Assembly (NCBI GenBank): GCA_010356995.1 | Contig: ML996704.1 | Coordinates: 1 to 64,000, forward strand | Source: Trichodelitschia bisporula | Lineage: Eukaryota; Ascomycota; Dothideomycetes; Phaeotrichales; Phaeotrichaceae | Direction: 5' to 3' | DNA: 64,000 bases | Shown: piece by piece, positions 40,570 through 50,708 of the stretch | Position numbering within the stretch: position 1 is the first letter of the stretch | Layout of the letters: every line of letters begins with the position of its first letter | The notes under the pieces: model-generated | The model's database searches: none | Seen by the model: only the letters and a program-made list of their open reading frames with translations | What the model was told of the DNA's origin: nothing | Translations under genes and position numbers: made by a program

Positions 40570-41563
40570 GGAGCGGGCGCGAGATACCGCGCGCTTAGGC
40601 CTGAGCCTGGCCCGGGAACAAAATTCTGACATGGAATAGCGCGTGCATTTGATTGTAGGTAACGAGAGCGTAAGGAGCCGGAGTTCTTGTTGGTTGGTGT
40701 TCTATGGGATTGTGGGGGCGTGGGTGCGAGATAGGCTTGTTCAGATGGATGGATGGGTGGGTGGTGTTAGGTTGATGACACGTTATGTAGATTATGGATG
40801 CGTTTTCCGATACTTTTACTTCTCCTCTGATGTTTGATCCATGATGAGTTTTGTCTCAGTGACGTCTGTTGTGTATGGGGTTGGAGTCGGCTGACCTTGC
40901 GGTCAGCCGACTCCAACCGTGCCAACCTGCAGCATGCAGGTCCGCCACGTGTAACCCGCATACCATGTGTGATGACGAACCCCCTCTCGCAGCCGCACGA
41001 TGCAACACAGGCCCAATGCCGTGCTTTCCCGGCCGGGTGGCCATGTGGCATGGGGCATGCGGCTGAGGGACCTAACCCACGGCAACCCTGTTGGTGGAGT
41101 ATGCGTGGACGCGCGAGACAGGGTGTTTCAGGGGACGATTTAGCAGAACGGCGCCATGTACGGTAGGGGTTCAGCGAGAGTCATATAGTCGCGGGAGAGG
41201 CGATATTCGCCAAGGTTCTTGTATTCTTGTCGGTTCTGAGCATCTTATGTGAGCTCTCATCACGGCCAATTTGACCACACCAATTGCAATAGCGGAGCTG
41301 GAGTCCGGGGAGATGAAGCCGTAGAGTATGACGGCGCTTGAGAGCGGGTTGCCGCATGCTCGGGGTCTGAAAATGGGGATGGCATTGAAGTTCGTGGTCA
41401 TGGAGCTTCGCTTTGGATGTAATCCAGGAGCAAATGAATTATAGATTCGGGTTTGCGAATCGCTATCGAGGAAATGTGAGCGCCTTCAAATGCAGAGTGT
41501 AGTAATGATGCAGTGGTATCTCGCGCCTGGATGACCGCCTCCCATGTTCATCAGATACGCCTT
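40570..41563. other. Intergenic region with perfect hairpin
   Basis: This 1-kb gap lies between convergent genes. It holds the 18-bp inverted repeat at 40879-40918. A minus-strand open frame at 41171-41401 has no family features and is not called. Confidence 0.5.
40879..40918. repeat. Perfect 18-bp inverted repeat with 4-nt loop
   Basis: Arms GGTTGGAGTCGGCTGACC (40879-40896) and GGTCAGCCGACTCCAACC (40901-40918) are exact reverse complements around TTGC. It lies 309 bp after the stop of the demethylase gene and about 650 bp after the stop of the convergent minus-strand gene. There is no T-run to suggest a polymerase III terminator. Confidence 0.9.
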
Positions 41564-42628
41564 TCAACAATCGTGACACACGCCGGACTCCGGTAACACC
41601 TCCTTCGCCTGTCTAGAGAACCAAAGCCAATCCATCCAGCCCCTAGTATACTCCTTCTCATCCCCATCCCAATCCCCATCTCCATCCAAATCCACCTTCC
41701 TCGCCTCCCCCATCCCCTCCTCCGCAATCACACCAATCTTCTCCCACTCCCCATACTCCAGTGCATCCTGACTAAACCTCATCGAAACCAGCGTGCGCAC
41801 TTGCTCATACGGGCTGGGAAAAACCGGATACACAACCCCATTCCCCCCCATCCTCGTCTTCACAAACGGCATCTTCCTCAACGGCAACTCAACCCACCGC
41901 ACATACGTCGAGCACACAAACCGAAACGGGTCCAGCTCCATGTGACATGGACTCCCCGTCCGGAAATGCGCCAGCATAACAGGCTGCACGCCCCACCACA
42001 CATCGCACAGCACAGCGCTGACATCGCAATCCACAAACGCCAGCGACGCGGGACTGCTCCACGCGCCCTTCCCCCGTTCCATCCGTCTCGCGGCAACTAC
42101 ATCTCCAAACGCCTGATTAAACGCATCACACGTCTCCGGCTCATCAATACACGTCCCCTCCCCCGGCAAACTCACAAAACTCCACTCCCGCCACCAATCC
42201 CCCCATCCCCGTTCCCCGCGCGCCCTCCCCCCGACATAAACCCACATCTCCTGCATCGAGTACTCCGCCGTCCAGTCCTCATACAGCTGCATCTGCGCCT
42301 TCCACGCTCCGCTCTGCAACTGCACGGCCTCCGGAATCAACGGATGTACCCTTTCGCTCCATGGCGTAGGCGGGGTGAGCGTCTCAGTGCTTAGATTCCA
42401 CCGCTTGAAGGAGTTGTACGTGCTGTCGACCTGCGCGTACGCGGCCTGCTGGGCGAAGTACACGGCTTCGTGGCGCGAGGCGAGGTGCGTGGTGAGGAGG
42501 CCGGCGAGGATGGGGAGGGCGGCGAGGAGGATGGTGAGGCCGAGGAGTTTGGCTATACGTTTGCAGGTTAGGAGGGAGAGGAAGAGGCGCGCGTAGCGGA
42601 GGAGGGTCCGGAGGTGGAGGAGTTGCAT
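41564..42628 (-). CDS. Hypothetical single-pass membrane protein
   Basis: This single exon encodes 354 residues. A basic N-terminus (LRYARLFLSLLTCKRIAK) is followed by a strong membrane segment at about 27-48 (LLGLTILLAALPILAGLLTTHLA), giving a likely type II topology with a luminal domain. The domain has paired cysteines (CIDEPETC and DCDVSAVLCDVWWG) and the pattern FVDCD...LCD.WWGVQPVML.HFR, which recalls the central strand-helix of thioredoxin folds, but without a CxxC active site. The end is acidic (DLDGDGDWDGDEKEY). Length and codon use support a real gene; the family is not recognised. It is convergent with the demethylase gene. Confidence 0.65.
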   Translation of the reverse strand: MQLLHLRTLLRYARLFLSLLTCKRIAKLLGLTILLAALPILAGLLTTHLASRHEAVYFAQQAAYAQVDSTYNSFKRWNLSTETLTPPTPWSERVHPLIPEAVQLQSGAWKAQMQLYEDWTAEYSMQEMWVYVGGRARGERGWGDWWREWSFVSLPGEGTCIDEPETCDAFNQAFGDVVAARRMERGKGAWSSPASLAFVDCDVSAVLCDVWWGVQPVMLAHFRTGSPCHMELDPFRFVCSTYVRWVELPLRKMPFVKTRMGGNGVVYPVFPSPYEQVRTLVSMRFSQDALEYGEWEKIGVIAEEGMGEARKVDLDGDGDWDGDEKEYTRGWMDWLWFSRQAKEVLPESGVCHDC

Positions 42629-43040
42629 TATTTTGGTGGTTGGCCGTTATTTTCTTTGACGGAGCGGCATCTGCGTTTAAAGGTTGAAGGGCGTGAGCCA
42701 GGGGGCGGGTGGTGGCGCTAGGCTGCCTGGCATGGACCGGAGGTCTATTTTAACGTAGCCTAGGATGCGGGGACTTGCTGGTAAGGGACGGAAATGGGGT
42801 CTGGTTCGGCTTCACGGCTTGCAAGTGGGACTATGAGTTGAGAAAGAAGTTAAGAATGGTTTTAAGAGTTGAAATTCAGGTTCGATGTCATTTTATTTAA
42901 ACTTCTCGGAATAATAGAGACGCCCATCCGTCTTTTTGGACAGTGCGAAGTAAGCCCCTCGTTATCCACCTTGAGCCCGATGTCACCGTCAACAATCACG
43001 CAGGCACGATCAAGATATGGGTAAGACGTAGATTGTAAAG
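42629..43040. other. Intergenic region
   Basis: About 0.4 kb upstream of the hypothetical membrane protein. An AT-rich patch lies at 42840-42920. No gene or clear motif is seen. Confidence 0.5.
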
Positions 43041-43913
43041 CTACGGAGCAAAGATGTTAGGGGCTACGGGTAAGTAGGCCTGGTGTGTGAGTGTGAGTGC
43101 GGCGACTTGGCACAGTGCCAAGCCCCATACAAATCCGGTAATGGTGCGAGCCCATGGAGCAGCAGAACCGGTTGTCATACCGTGACACCCGACACCAGAA
43201 ACACCGAGACCAGCCGCTCTGAGATGGTCTGAAATCAGGAAAATTGTTCCCCAGGCCACTTCTGAGAATGCTGAATTCTGGCGCTGGTTCTCGAGAACGT
43301 TGATGCCTTTTTTGATCGTGAACGTGCAATTCCGTATGATAGCTAATGGCGGAGACAGCTTGTTAATCACACCCGAGAGGGTCACGATGGCGGCGTGGGG
43401 GTTGGAGCGTATGAGGGCGCCGGCGCCGCCTGTCCTGGATAAGCAGCTAGAACTACGAAAGGGCCTACGGGGCCTACTGGAGTCAGCCTGATCGTCACTA
43501 GCCTGCTACACACTAGCTGGTTGCACACTTCGGTCTCAACAGCCCCGACTACGTGCTTGTAGGTAAGAGATGCAGAGTGTGGGGTCGTGCGCAAGTGGCG
43601 CGTAGAAATGACACGGTAGGCGTACTGGCTGTGGATTGAAGGCTTGAAGAACGATGTAGGAGTTTCGCGTGAGTGGTTGTGCATGGACGCAGCGTGAGAG
43701 GCGTGTAGAAATGGCAGTAGGCGTGCTGGCTGCGGATGAAGGCTTGAGAGAGGCTGGGTACTCCGGGCTGATCTGCCGCTGGCGGATCTCGCGTCTTAGG
43801 ACGGCCTTGATAGGCTTGAAGTTTGGATATTCCGTCGACAGCGTGGGCGCAGACTCGATCGAGCCGACTAAGCGAGCGGCGCAGTCGGCGATATCGGGAT
43901 GGACCCTGACCAT
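43041..43913 (-). CDS. Doubtful small multi-exon gene, no family
   Basis: The minus-strand ATG at 43913 has an ideal context (CCCACCATGG) and opens a coding-like peptide (VRVHPDIADCAARLVGSIES). A second coding-like stretch runs from about 43410 to the stop at 43041 (ALIRSNPHAAIVTLSGVINK, then a hydrophobic region near FVWGLALCQVAALTL). Joining them needs one or more introns between about 43560 and 43420; candidate CAG acceptors and a CTGAC site exist, but I could not settle the junctions. The first exon overlaps a 100-bp-period repeat. It may be a lineage-specific small membrane protein, or chance. Confidence 0.3.
43598..43752. repeat. Degenerate two-copy tandem repeat, about 101-bp period
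   Basis: The stretch around 43598-43651 recurs at 43700-43752 (shared 'cgtagaaatg', 'tactggctg/gctggctg' and 'aaggcttga'). The copies differ by several substitutions and short gaps. Confidence 0.65.
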
Positions 43914-44103
43914 GGTGGGGGGGGGGGGGTGGGGTGGAGGTTGCTGCAGTGTAGGCTTACGTATGCGCAATGGCGATAATGAACGACAAGGCGACAGAGT
44001 GCCACGGGTAACTGGGATATCGAGTGCAACTGAATGCGTGACTGAAGTAGGGGTGTGGGGGTGTGGGTGAAGTGGAGTGAAAAGCCTGGTGGGGCGGGAT
44101 ATT

Positions 44104-44540
44104 AGAGGCAGCGGCCCCAGAACCCATAGAGGGATTGGAGACGCCCGTGAGTCCTGGAATAGTCGGGGTAGCGTTATATGTAGGTATGCTGCGAGAGGCA
44201 GCCCCAGAATCCTGGAGGGATTGGAGACGTCCGTGCGGATGGTAAGGCGATTAGAGGGAGCGCCGTCCTAGGGCTGCGCGGGCACCGTGAATCCTGGGAA
44301 TGGAAATGCAGCGGTAAGATTGTGCCGGGCCGCCCACCTCGTAAGGCATCGGCATCTTCCTCAGCTCTTCCGTATAGAGTTTGAGTGACGATGTATGTCG
44401 GAGTGTTGAAGTGTTGAAGTGTTGAAGTGGTGAGGTGGAAAGTGAATAGGGGAGGAAGGTGTGAGATATATGTGGAGAGTTGAAGTGGTGAGGTAGACTG
44501 AGAACAGAGGAGGAAGTTGTGAGATATATATGTTGAGAGA
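44104..44540. repeat. Cluster of degenerate tandem duplications
   Basis: Two separate short duplications are visible. One is centred on 'gagggattggagacg' (near 44130 and 44216). The other is centred on 'ttgaagtggtgaggt' followed by 'gaggaagg/ttgtgagatata' (near 44422 and 44482). Within the second, a 10-bp unit 'gttgaagtgt' repeats three times at 44403-44430. Confidence 0.6.
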
Positions 44541-44699
44541 TAGAGAGGTGGAGATGTTGAGGAGAAGAAGAAGAAGAGCAGTGCGAGGAAGATATTTATC
44601 AAGCAAGTGGAGGTCCGTGCTGACGTGGTTGCCATTCACGGCAGGCGCTATCGGTGGATGCGGAGTCAGCGTCGAACAGTGAGGAAGGCACGAGGGGGC

Positions 44700-44775
44700 A
44701 GTTCCTCACCGCTGCAAAGTCTCAGCCCGATACCGGTATGACGCCGTTTGCAAGGCGTCATCGGTGAGGGAACTT
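44700..44775. repeat. Small foldback element with nested hairpin
   Basis: The outer arms AGTTCCTCACCG (left) and CGGTGAGGGAACT (right, one bulged base) are complementary. Inside, ATGACGCC and GGCGTCAT form a second 8-bp stem near 44739-44763. It is about 75 bp long in all and has no coding capacity. It resembles a miniature inverted-repeat sequence or a structured RNA, but its class is unknown. The tRNA cloverleaf pattern is absent. Confidence 0.55.
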
Positions 44776-44997
44776 GATAGACACCATTCGAAGGCCTCGA
44801 AGGCACTCAATCCCCTTAAGCCTCCTTCAGCCTTGTCCACGGTATATAGCAAGTGATAAGATCGATTCTGCTGAACATAAGCGCTTAAAAACAACACAGG
44901 CCATCAATCATATCCACATCCCATCCCATCCCATCCATCCCACCGCCCAGCAGCGCAAAGAACAAAGCAAAGGGTATCCCCCTCCAACAACAACACA

Positions 44998-47495
44998 TCA
45001 ATAATCCACAAGCGTCAACTTCCTCCCCACCCCCCTCCTCCCCCTAACCTGTTGAACCGGCGTCGCACCCCCAGCCTGCCCCTCCTGCGTCTCCTCCTCC
45101 TCCCTGCTCGCCCTCAGCGCACTCTGCAACAACCCCGCGTCGAAGAAGCCATACCCGCCCAACCCTTCATCATCACTATCAGAACTCACAGCAGACACCC
45201 TGCTACTCCTCAACCCATCACTAAAAATATTCCTTCCCCTCCTCTTCCGCCTCTCACTCGGCTCAGGCGGCGGCAATGAGGGCCTCACACTCGGCGCCCT
45301 CTGCGTTTGCCGGAGCAGTTTCCGCACTTCGAGGAAATACGCCTCGAGGCCTTCCACGAAGCGTTCTGTTTGGCGGTGCTTCGACGAGGCGCAAATCGCC
45401 ACACTCCCATCCTTAATAATATATCCGAGCCCAAACCCATCGCCGGACGTCGGACCGAAGCCAAAGTGCCGTAGGCTCGGGTTGCCGCAGTTGCTCGTGC
45501 TGAGCACAGTAGTATTCATCCGCTCCCACCCCGCATCGCCAAACAGTGCGGGCATATGCGCAAGCGGCGGACTCGAGCGGCCCGACGAACTCGCGCGGAG
45601 CCGCGGTGGCGAACAACTCGTCGTCGGGCTCACCGTCGAACTCGGACTCGGTGACGTAACCGGGCTCGGCGCGTCCCAAAACGCCTCCTGCCCCCGCTGC
45701 CAAAGACAATACAACGCATAAAGATGCCGATCATGCCCCCTCGCCTTCGCACACTCGCGCGTAACCGCAACATGGCGCTCACACGCCTTCCTCAAAGCAT
45801 CAATCTTAGCTTGAGCAGGCTGATCCGCCCAAAACGTGCGCACGAACTCCACGCTCTCGTCCGTGACGGGGCGAATCGCCTCCGTCCTTCCGTGGTAGAA
45901 GGCTTTCGTCATGGCGGGCTCGTACACGCATTCTATCCGCCCGTAGAGCCCGTAGTACGCCGCTTGGAACGCCATTTGCACGAATGCGTCGGGGGAGAAG
46001 CCGCTGCCGGTCATGAGCGTCTTTCCGTAGGCTGAGAAGTCGAGGGTTGCGAATTCGGATTGCTGGATTAGATCCGCGAGACGCGTCTCGGCAAACCGGA
46101 GTGCGGTCCCGAGTTCGGGCTCCATGTCCCACTCGAGTTTATGCGGCGTAGTCTGCGCGTCGCCGAACGACGCGGGGTCGCGCTTGCTCGGGTCCGGGCT
46201 CGTACTCGCCCACAAACTAGGTGCTTGGCCGTTAATCGTGCGCGCAAAGCGCAGAATCGTATCCGTGTACACGTCGCTCGCGAACCGCAGCACGGTGTGC
46301 CCATCCACGCCCGTGTGCTCGAAGTTAATCCCCGCGGACCCGTTCTTGCACACTATGATCTGCAACTTGTCATACCAGCGATTGGTGCACGTGCCGACCT
46401 GGACGCCGCGCTCGACGCGGCTCGTCCCGCAGAGCATGTTCATGCACAGCGCGGACCCGGTGGCCGGCTCGGTGTAATCGAGACACAGGACGAAGAGCGC
46501 GGAGTCGACGATGGAGAGACACTCGCTGTTATTGCTCCCCTCATCCCTTTGCAGGACATCGCGGAGTCCAGACCAGATCTTGCGGTTTTCGGTCGTGAGG
46601 ACGCCGACTGCGCCGCGGGCGGCGTCTTGGATGGGCACCTGTGCTGCATCATCAATAATGACCTGCAGGTTCAGCGCGAGGTTCTTCTCTGAGATGATGA
46701 GGTCGGAGTTATCGTCCAGCACGTCGAACCAGTAGAACTGGCCGTGCGCAAGGACGACGATGTGTTTCGCAGCCGGGTCCTGTCCGATTTGGCAGCCCGC
46801 TTCGGTGGGGATCCGGGCCGTGCCGAAGAGTCGGCTGTACTGGTACATGTCCAGGGGCTGGCCGCGGACGGTGTCGGGAGGGAGTTCCTCCTTGCGGACG
46901 GCGCGGACGAAGGCGAGTGCTGAGACGACGAGGGATGCGGCGCGGGTGACTTGGTTGTTGCGGGCCGGGGTCGGGTCGTCTTCGAGGAGGAAGAAGGGGT
47001 TGAGGTTGAGGACGACGGGGTTGTCGTAGTTGAGGTACGAATCATACCCTGAAAGGGGTCAGCCTTGCCTCCTCAAACAAGTAAAAGAGAGGCACACGTA
47101 CAGAACTGCTCAATATAATTCGCCTTCCCCTTCGCATACTTCCTCAACTTCTCCTGCAACTCGGGCCCATCCCCCCTCAAAAACTCCGCCACCGCCGCCT
47201 TCGTCTCATAATGCTCCTTAGGCGTCTGCAGCGGCCTCAACGAATCAAGATACTTCTGGCACGTGCTTTCCAAATCCGGAATCGGCAGTTCAGGCAGGCT
47301 GTCCTGGCTCGCGAACGTGATTCCCGGCCGTGAAGCCGGGTTCGTATATGCCCCAAGCGGGTTTTTGGAGCTTTCGGGGTAGGCCTGCGCGGAGTCTTTG
47401 GCGGCCTGCGGGGAGCGGGCTGGTTCTTCAGGCATGGTGGCGAGGGCGAGGGTCCCGTTTAGGGAGGTGGGGCGGGTGAAGGTACGGACTGCCAT
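44998..47495 (-). CDS. facC: Carnitine O-acetyltransferase, cytosolic type
   Basis: The product has 814 residues from exons 47495-47102 and 47048-44998 (intron 53 nt). Choline/carnitine acyltransferase signatures are present: the N-terminal LP.PDLE.T..KYL..L.P block, FWYDSYLNYDNPVVLNLNPFF, and the catalytic INFEHTGVDGH (His near 376). STSNCGNPSLRHFGFGPTSGDGFGLGYIIKD is the C-terminal substrate-binding block. There is no C-terminal SKL and no clear mitochondrial presequence, so I assign the cytosolic FacC/Yat1 type that moves acetyl units as acetylcarnitine during growth on acetate. It is longer than the usual 600-650 residues because of a Ser/Pro insert (SPVTSPSPSSTVSP..) and a basic-acidic C-terminal extension. 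The symbol is by inference. Confidence 0.88.
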
Positions 47496-48799
47496 GGTCA
47501 GTCAGGGCGGGGGCATGGGATGTAGGTACGGGTAGCAGTAGCAATGAAACGGGGGAGGCGTGGTGTTCAAGTACTACCCCTAGGCCCTGACACCGGGAGC
47601 TGGTGTCAGGGCCCGGGCGGGTGGAACGTGGTGCGGGATATTCACCGAACACATGGACGAAGGGAAGTCGGGTCAGGACAGGGCGGGACGTACCTCGTGG
47701 GAGCAGCGGGTGTGGCGGGAGATCAAGCCGCGGGCCTTTGCGCGGAGGGCAAGGATCAGCAAGCAGCCTTACGGCTACGGTACAGTACGAAGAGCGGGTG
47801 GGCGTGCGGAATCGCGGGTGAACGATGGAATCTCGTGATTACAGCAGGACCCGTGATGAGGGCAGCGGGGAGGTTGATGGGGCGGAAAAGGAATGCCGCG
47901 GGAGATGCGGTTATGTAGGCAGTGCCGGCGGAGGGATTGCGGTGCGATTTGTACGGGGGCTTTTTGGGGGGCGATGGCGATGGACGTGTGAGCGCGGCTG
48001 AGGGGATGCGCTGGGTGGGCAATTGGTGGGGGCGGGGGAGGGGAATCTGGGGTCTCCACGGGGTGAGGGAGATGCGCGTGTGGGGTGAGAATATGGGGAA
48101 GCGGAAGCGCGGACGAGAGGAAGGTGTTTGAGGAGGGGGAGTTGCCGAGATGGAGCTAGCGGGTGAGGGGATTATCGGAGAGGACTGGGCGGATGGAGGG
48201 CGAAGCTGTGAGGGACTGAACTTGAATTTGGGGTTCGTGATATTGGCCGCTAGGGGAGGTGATGATGATACTGTGGAGTCGTCGTCGAGCTGTCAGAAAT
48301 TAGACATCTGGGCACGAGACAGGACTACCAGACGGAGAAGATGATGCCGTTAACAACAGACACCGTCGACAGAACGGCACGTACCGGTAGCAGTAAAAGA
48401 ACAAGAAGTGAGAAAAGAAGTCAAAAGAGATCACACCATCCCATCTCCCCCACACGAGGTGATCTAACCTCTCACGATCGCCATCCCGTGCTTCCCCGCC
48501 CTCAACCCCGCGATGCAGAGACACCCCCCTCCCCCCATGACGCAGCCGTACAGCCCTTAACGATCCAGACCGCGCTCGGCGCTGCACATGTCTCCCCTCC
48601 GCGCTCAACACCACGCGGGGATCTCCGACTGCCGCATCGGGCGCAAATACCACCACATCTCCCCATCCGTCCTTCGCGACGTCCCTCCCCGCGTTGCGCC
48701 ATCCCGCGCACGCCTCCCCCGCCACCCCCCACGCCCCCTCGCGCGCCGTGCCCAAACACCGCCGCACCGCGTCATGCACACCCCCCCACCACCATCCCA
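47496..48799. promoter_or_regulatory. Divergent carnitine acetyltransferase / RAD57 region
   Basis: This 1.3-kb gap lies between divergent starts. Near 47575-47615 a short inverted repeat, CCTGACACC and GGTGTCAGG, surrounds GGGAGCT. The 400 bp before RAD57 are C-rich. No gene is supported. Confidence 0.4.
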
Positions 48800-49181
48800 A
48801 TGACCGACCTCCTCCGGACACTACCCGATTTCTCAACGGCGCCCTTCTCGCACCTCCTCCCGTCGCTAGATCGCACGCATATCACAACGGCCGATCTCCT
48901 CACCCTCGATGCCGGCGACGTAGCGAAACGGGCACAGCTCCCCCCCGCGGAGGTCGCGAAACTGACGCGGGCAGTGGTTGACGCGCTACACACGGACTTG
49001 GGCGTGGGAGATGGAGTTGGGGATAAAGAGAATGGCGATGCGGGCCGAAAGGGAGATCTCAGTAAAGATGATGGTTTTCGGGCAATCAGCACGCTCGACC
49101 CGGTCCTCGACGATGCGCTGGGCGGCGGCATACCACGCGGCTTCGTAACCGAGATCACAGGCGCGAGGTACATCCCCATAT

Positions 49182-49238
<57 letters not shown>

Positions 49239-50056
49239 ACCACCAACTAACGCCCCCCAGCGGCGCCGGCAAAACCCAATTCCCCCACCCCCTCCTCCTC
49301 TCCTCGCAACTCCCCCCCAACCCCAACCCCCCTTCTACCAGTATCTACATCTCCACCGAAGCCCCCCTCTCCACCCCGCGCCTCGCCCAAATCCTCACCC
49401 ACAACACCGCCCTCCGCACCCTCCCCTCAGCTCACTGCCCCTCCCTCACCAACATCCTCGCCATCCAGACCCCGGACCTCGAATCCCAAGACCACATCCT
49501 TTACTACCAACTCCCCGTCGCCATAGAGCGGCACAGTGCACGCCTCGTAGTCATAGACTCCATCGCCGCAAACTACCGCGCCGAAATCGGCACCCGCGTC
49601 GCCGGTGGGCCGCACCCGCTCGCCCTCCGCCGCGCGCACCTCCAACGCACAGGCGCGCACCTCCGCTCCCTCGCCTTAAAATACAACATCGCAATCGTAG
49701 TCGCAAACCAAGTCGCCGACCGGTTCGAAGCGGAGCTCTCCCCCCGCTCCGGCGGCGACGGTATCACGCCCGACCCGCTTGCATTGGATCATCAGCAGCG
49801 GTGGTTTACAGGCTGGGGAGACGGGCCCACGAGGGGCCAGCCCAAGACGCCGTCCCTGGGGTTGGTGTGGGCGAATCAGATAGCGGCGCGGATAGCGCTG
49901 GTGCGGGAGGAGGAGGGGGAGGGGGAGAGGAGGAGGTGGATGAAGGTTGTGTGGGCGGCGTGGTGTGCGGCGACTACGGGGGAGGGGGTGGAGTATGAGG
50001 TTTGGGGTGGGGGGGTTAGGGGGGTGAGGGAGGAAGGAGGTGTACCCGATGAGTGA
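48800..50056 (+). CDS. RAD57: DNA repair protein RAD57 (Rad51 paralogue)
   Basis: The product has 387 residues from exons 48800-49167 and 49261-50056. The N-terminus (MTDLLRTLPDFSTAPFSHLLPSLDR..LTLD) and STLDPVLDDALGGGIPRGFVTEITGAS are characteristic of ascomycete Rad57. The Walker A motif GASGAGKT (121-128) is created across the exon junction: codon 123 is split AG/C. Walker B is LVVIDSIAANYRAE. The end has LALDHQQRWFTGWGD and TPSLGLVWANQIAARIAL, also Rad57-like. With Rad55 it forms the heterodimer that stabilises Rad51 filaments in homologous recombination. The intron holds a 56-nt poly(C) tract; its 93-nt length keeps the frame open, so a naive single-exon model would insert polyproline into the P-loop. 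Confidence 0.92.
49168..49260 (+). other. RAD57 intron with C56 tract
   Basis: The donor GTACAT and the acceptor CCCCAG flank an uninterrupted C run at 49183-49238 and a CTAAC branch site (49245-49249). The intron is 93 nt, divisible by three, with no stop in the RAD57 frame. The homopolymer length in any assembly is uncertain. Confidence 0.88.
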
Positions 50057-50708
50057 TGGATATTGAGGATGTCTTGAGGACTGAACCATAGTGATTAGTG
50101 ATATCAAGCTGAGAGACGGTAGAGCCTGAGTTGAGTGTCCTGCAAGCTGGCTACTTAGCGAATGGCAGGATATTGGGATTTCATGTATCACATGTCACGA
50201 AGCTTCAGCGACGAAAATGCATTCAACCTAAAAAACCGCACCAGCAACCAAAACACCAAAAACACCAAAAACACCATCACCACCCCCGTGACCACACCAT
50301 CGTGACCACCACGTGCATCTCACGGACCATCTCCCCTTCCACTTCCCCTCCCCACAACGCTCACTAGATTCTTAAACCAGAGCAACGAAAACCCAAACCC
50401 AACTCCTTCCGCCTCCTCATAAACCCAACCCAACCCATCCACCCAAACCAAGCCAAAACCACCCATAACCATCCACAAAGCGAAGCGAAGCGAAGAATTA
50501 AGACGCATCAAAGCCCATACGAAAAAAGTGCCAGGCCATACTTCAATATCACAAAGCAATTCCCATCGAAAAAAAAACGGTCCTATCCACCCCGTCAATC
50601 GATACCCCACCAGCCGAGTATCAGTGAGTAACAACCATCCAGTTTCGTAGCCGACAAAATCACACGCTTCCCACAAGCATCAATACCAAACCCCTCAAAC
50701 CATGACAC
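50057..50708. other. Intergenic region between convergent RAD57 and CBF1-like genes
   Basis: This 0.65-kb gap carries the 3' ends of two convergent genes. The plus strand is rich in A and C (50220-50470), with repeated 'ccaaaa/caaaccc' motifs and three tandem 'gaagc' units near 50479-50495. No gene is seen. Confidence 0.5.

Larger units (their letters stand above)
43914..44997. other. Repeat-rich intergenic block
   Basis: No gene is supported. The block holds a G13 run (43917-43929), a degenerate duplication of about 83 bp (44104-44150 and 44187-44232), a duplication of about 62 bp with 'ttgaagtggtgaggt' and 'gtgagatata' (44420-44475 and 44480-44540), and the foldback at 44700-44775. Confidence 0.55.
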
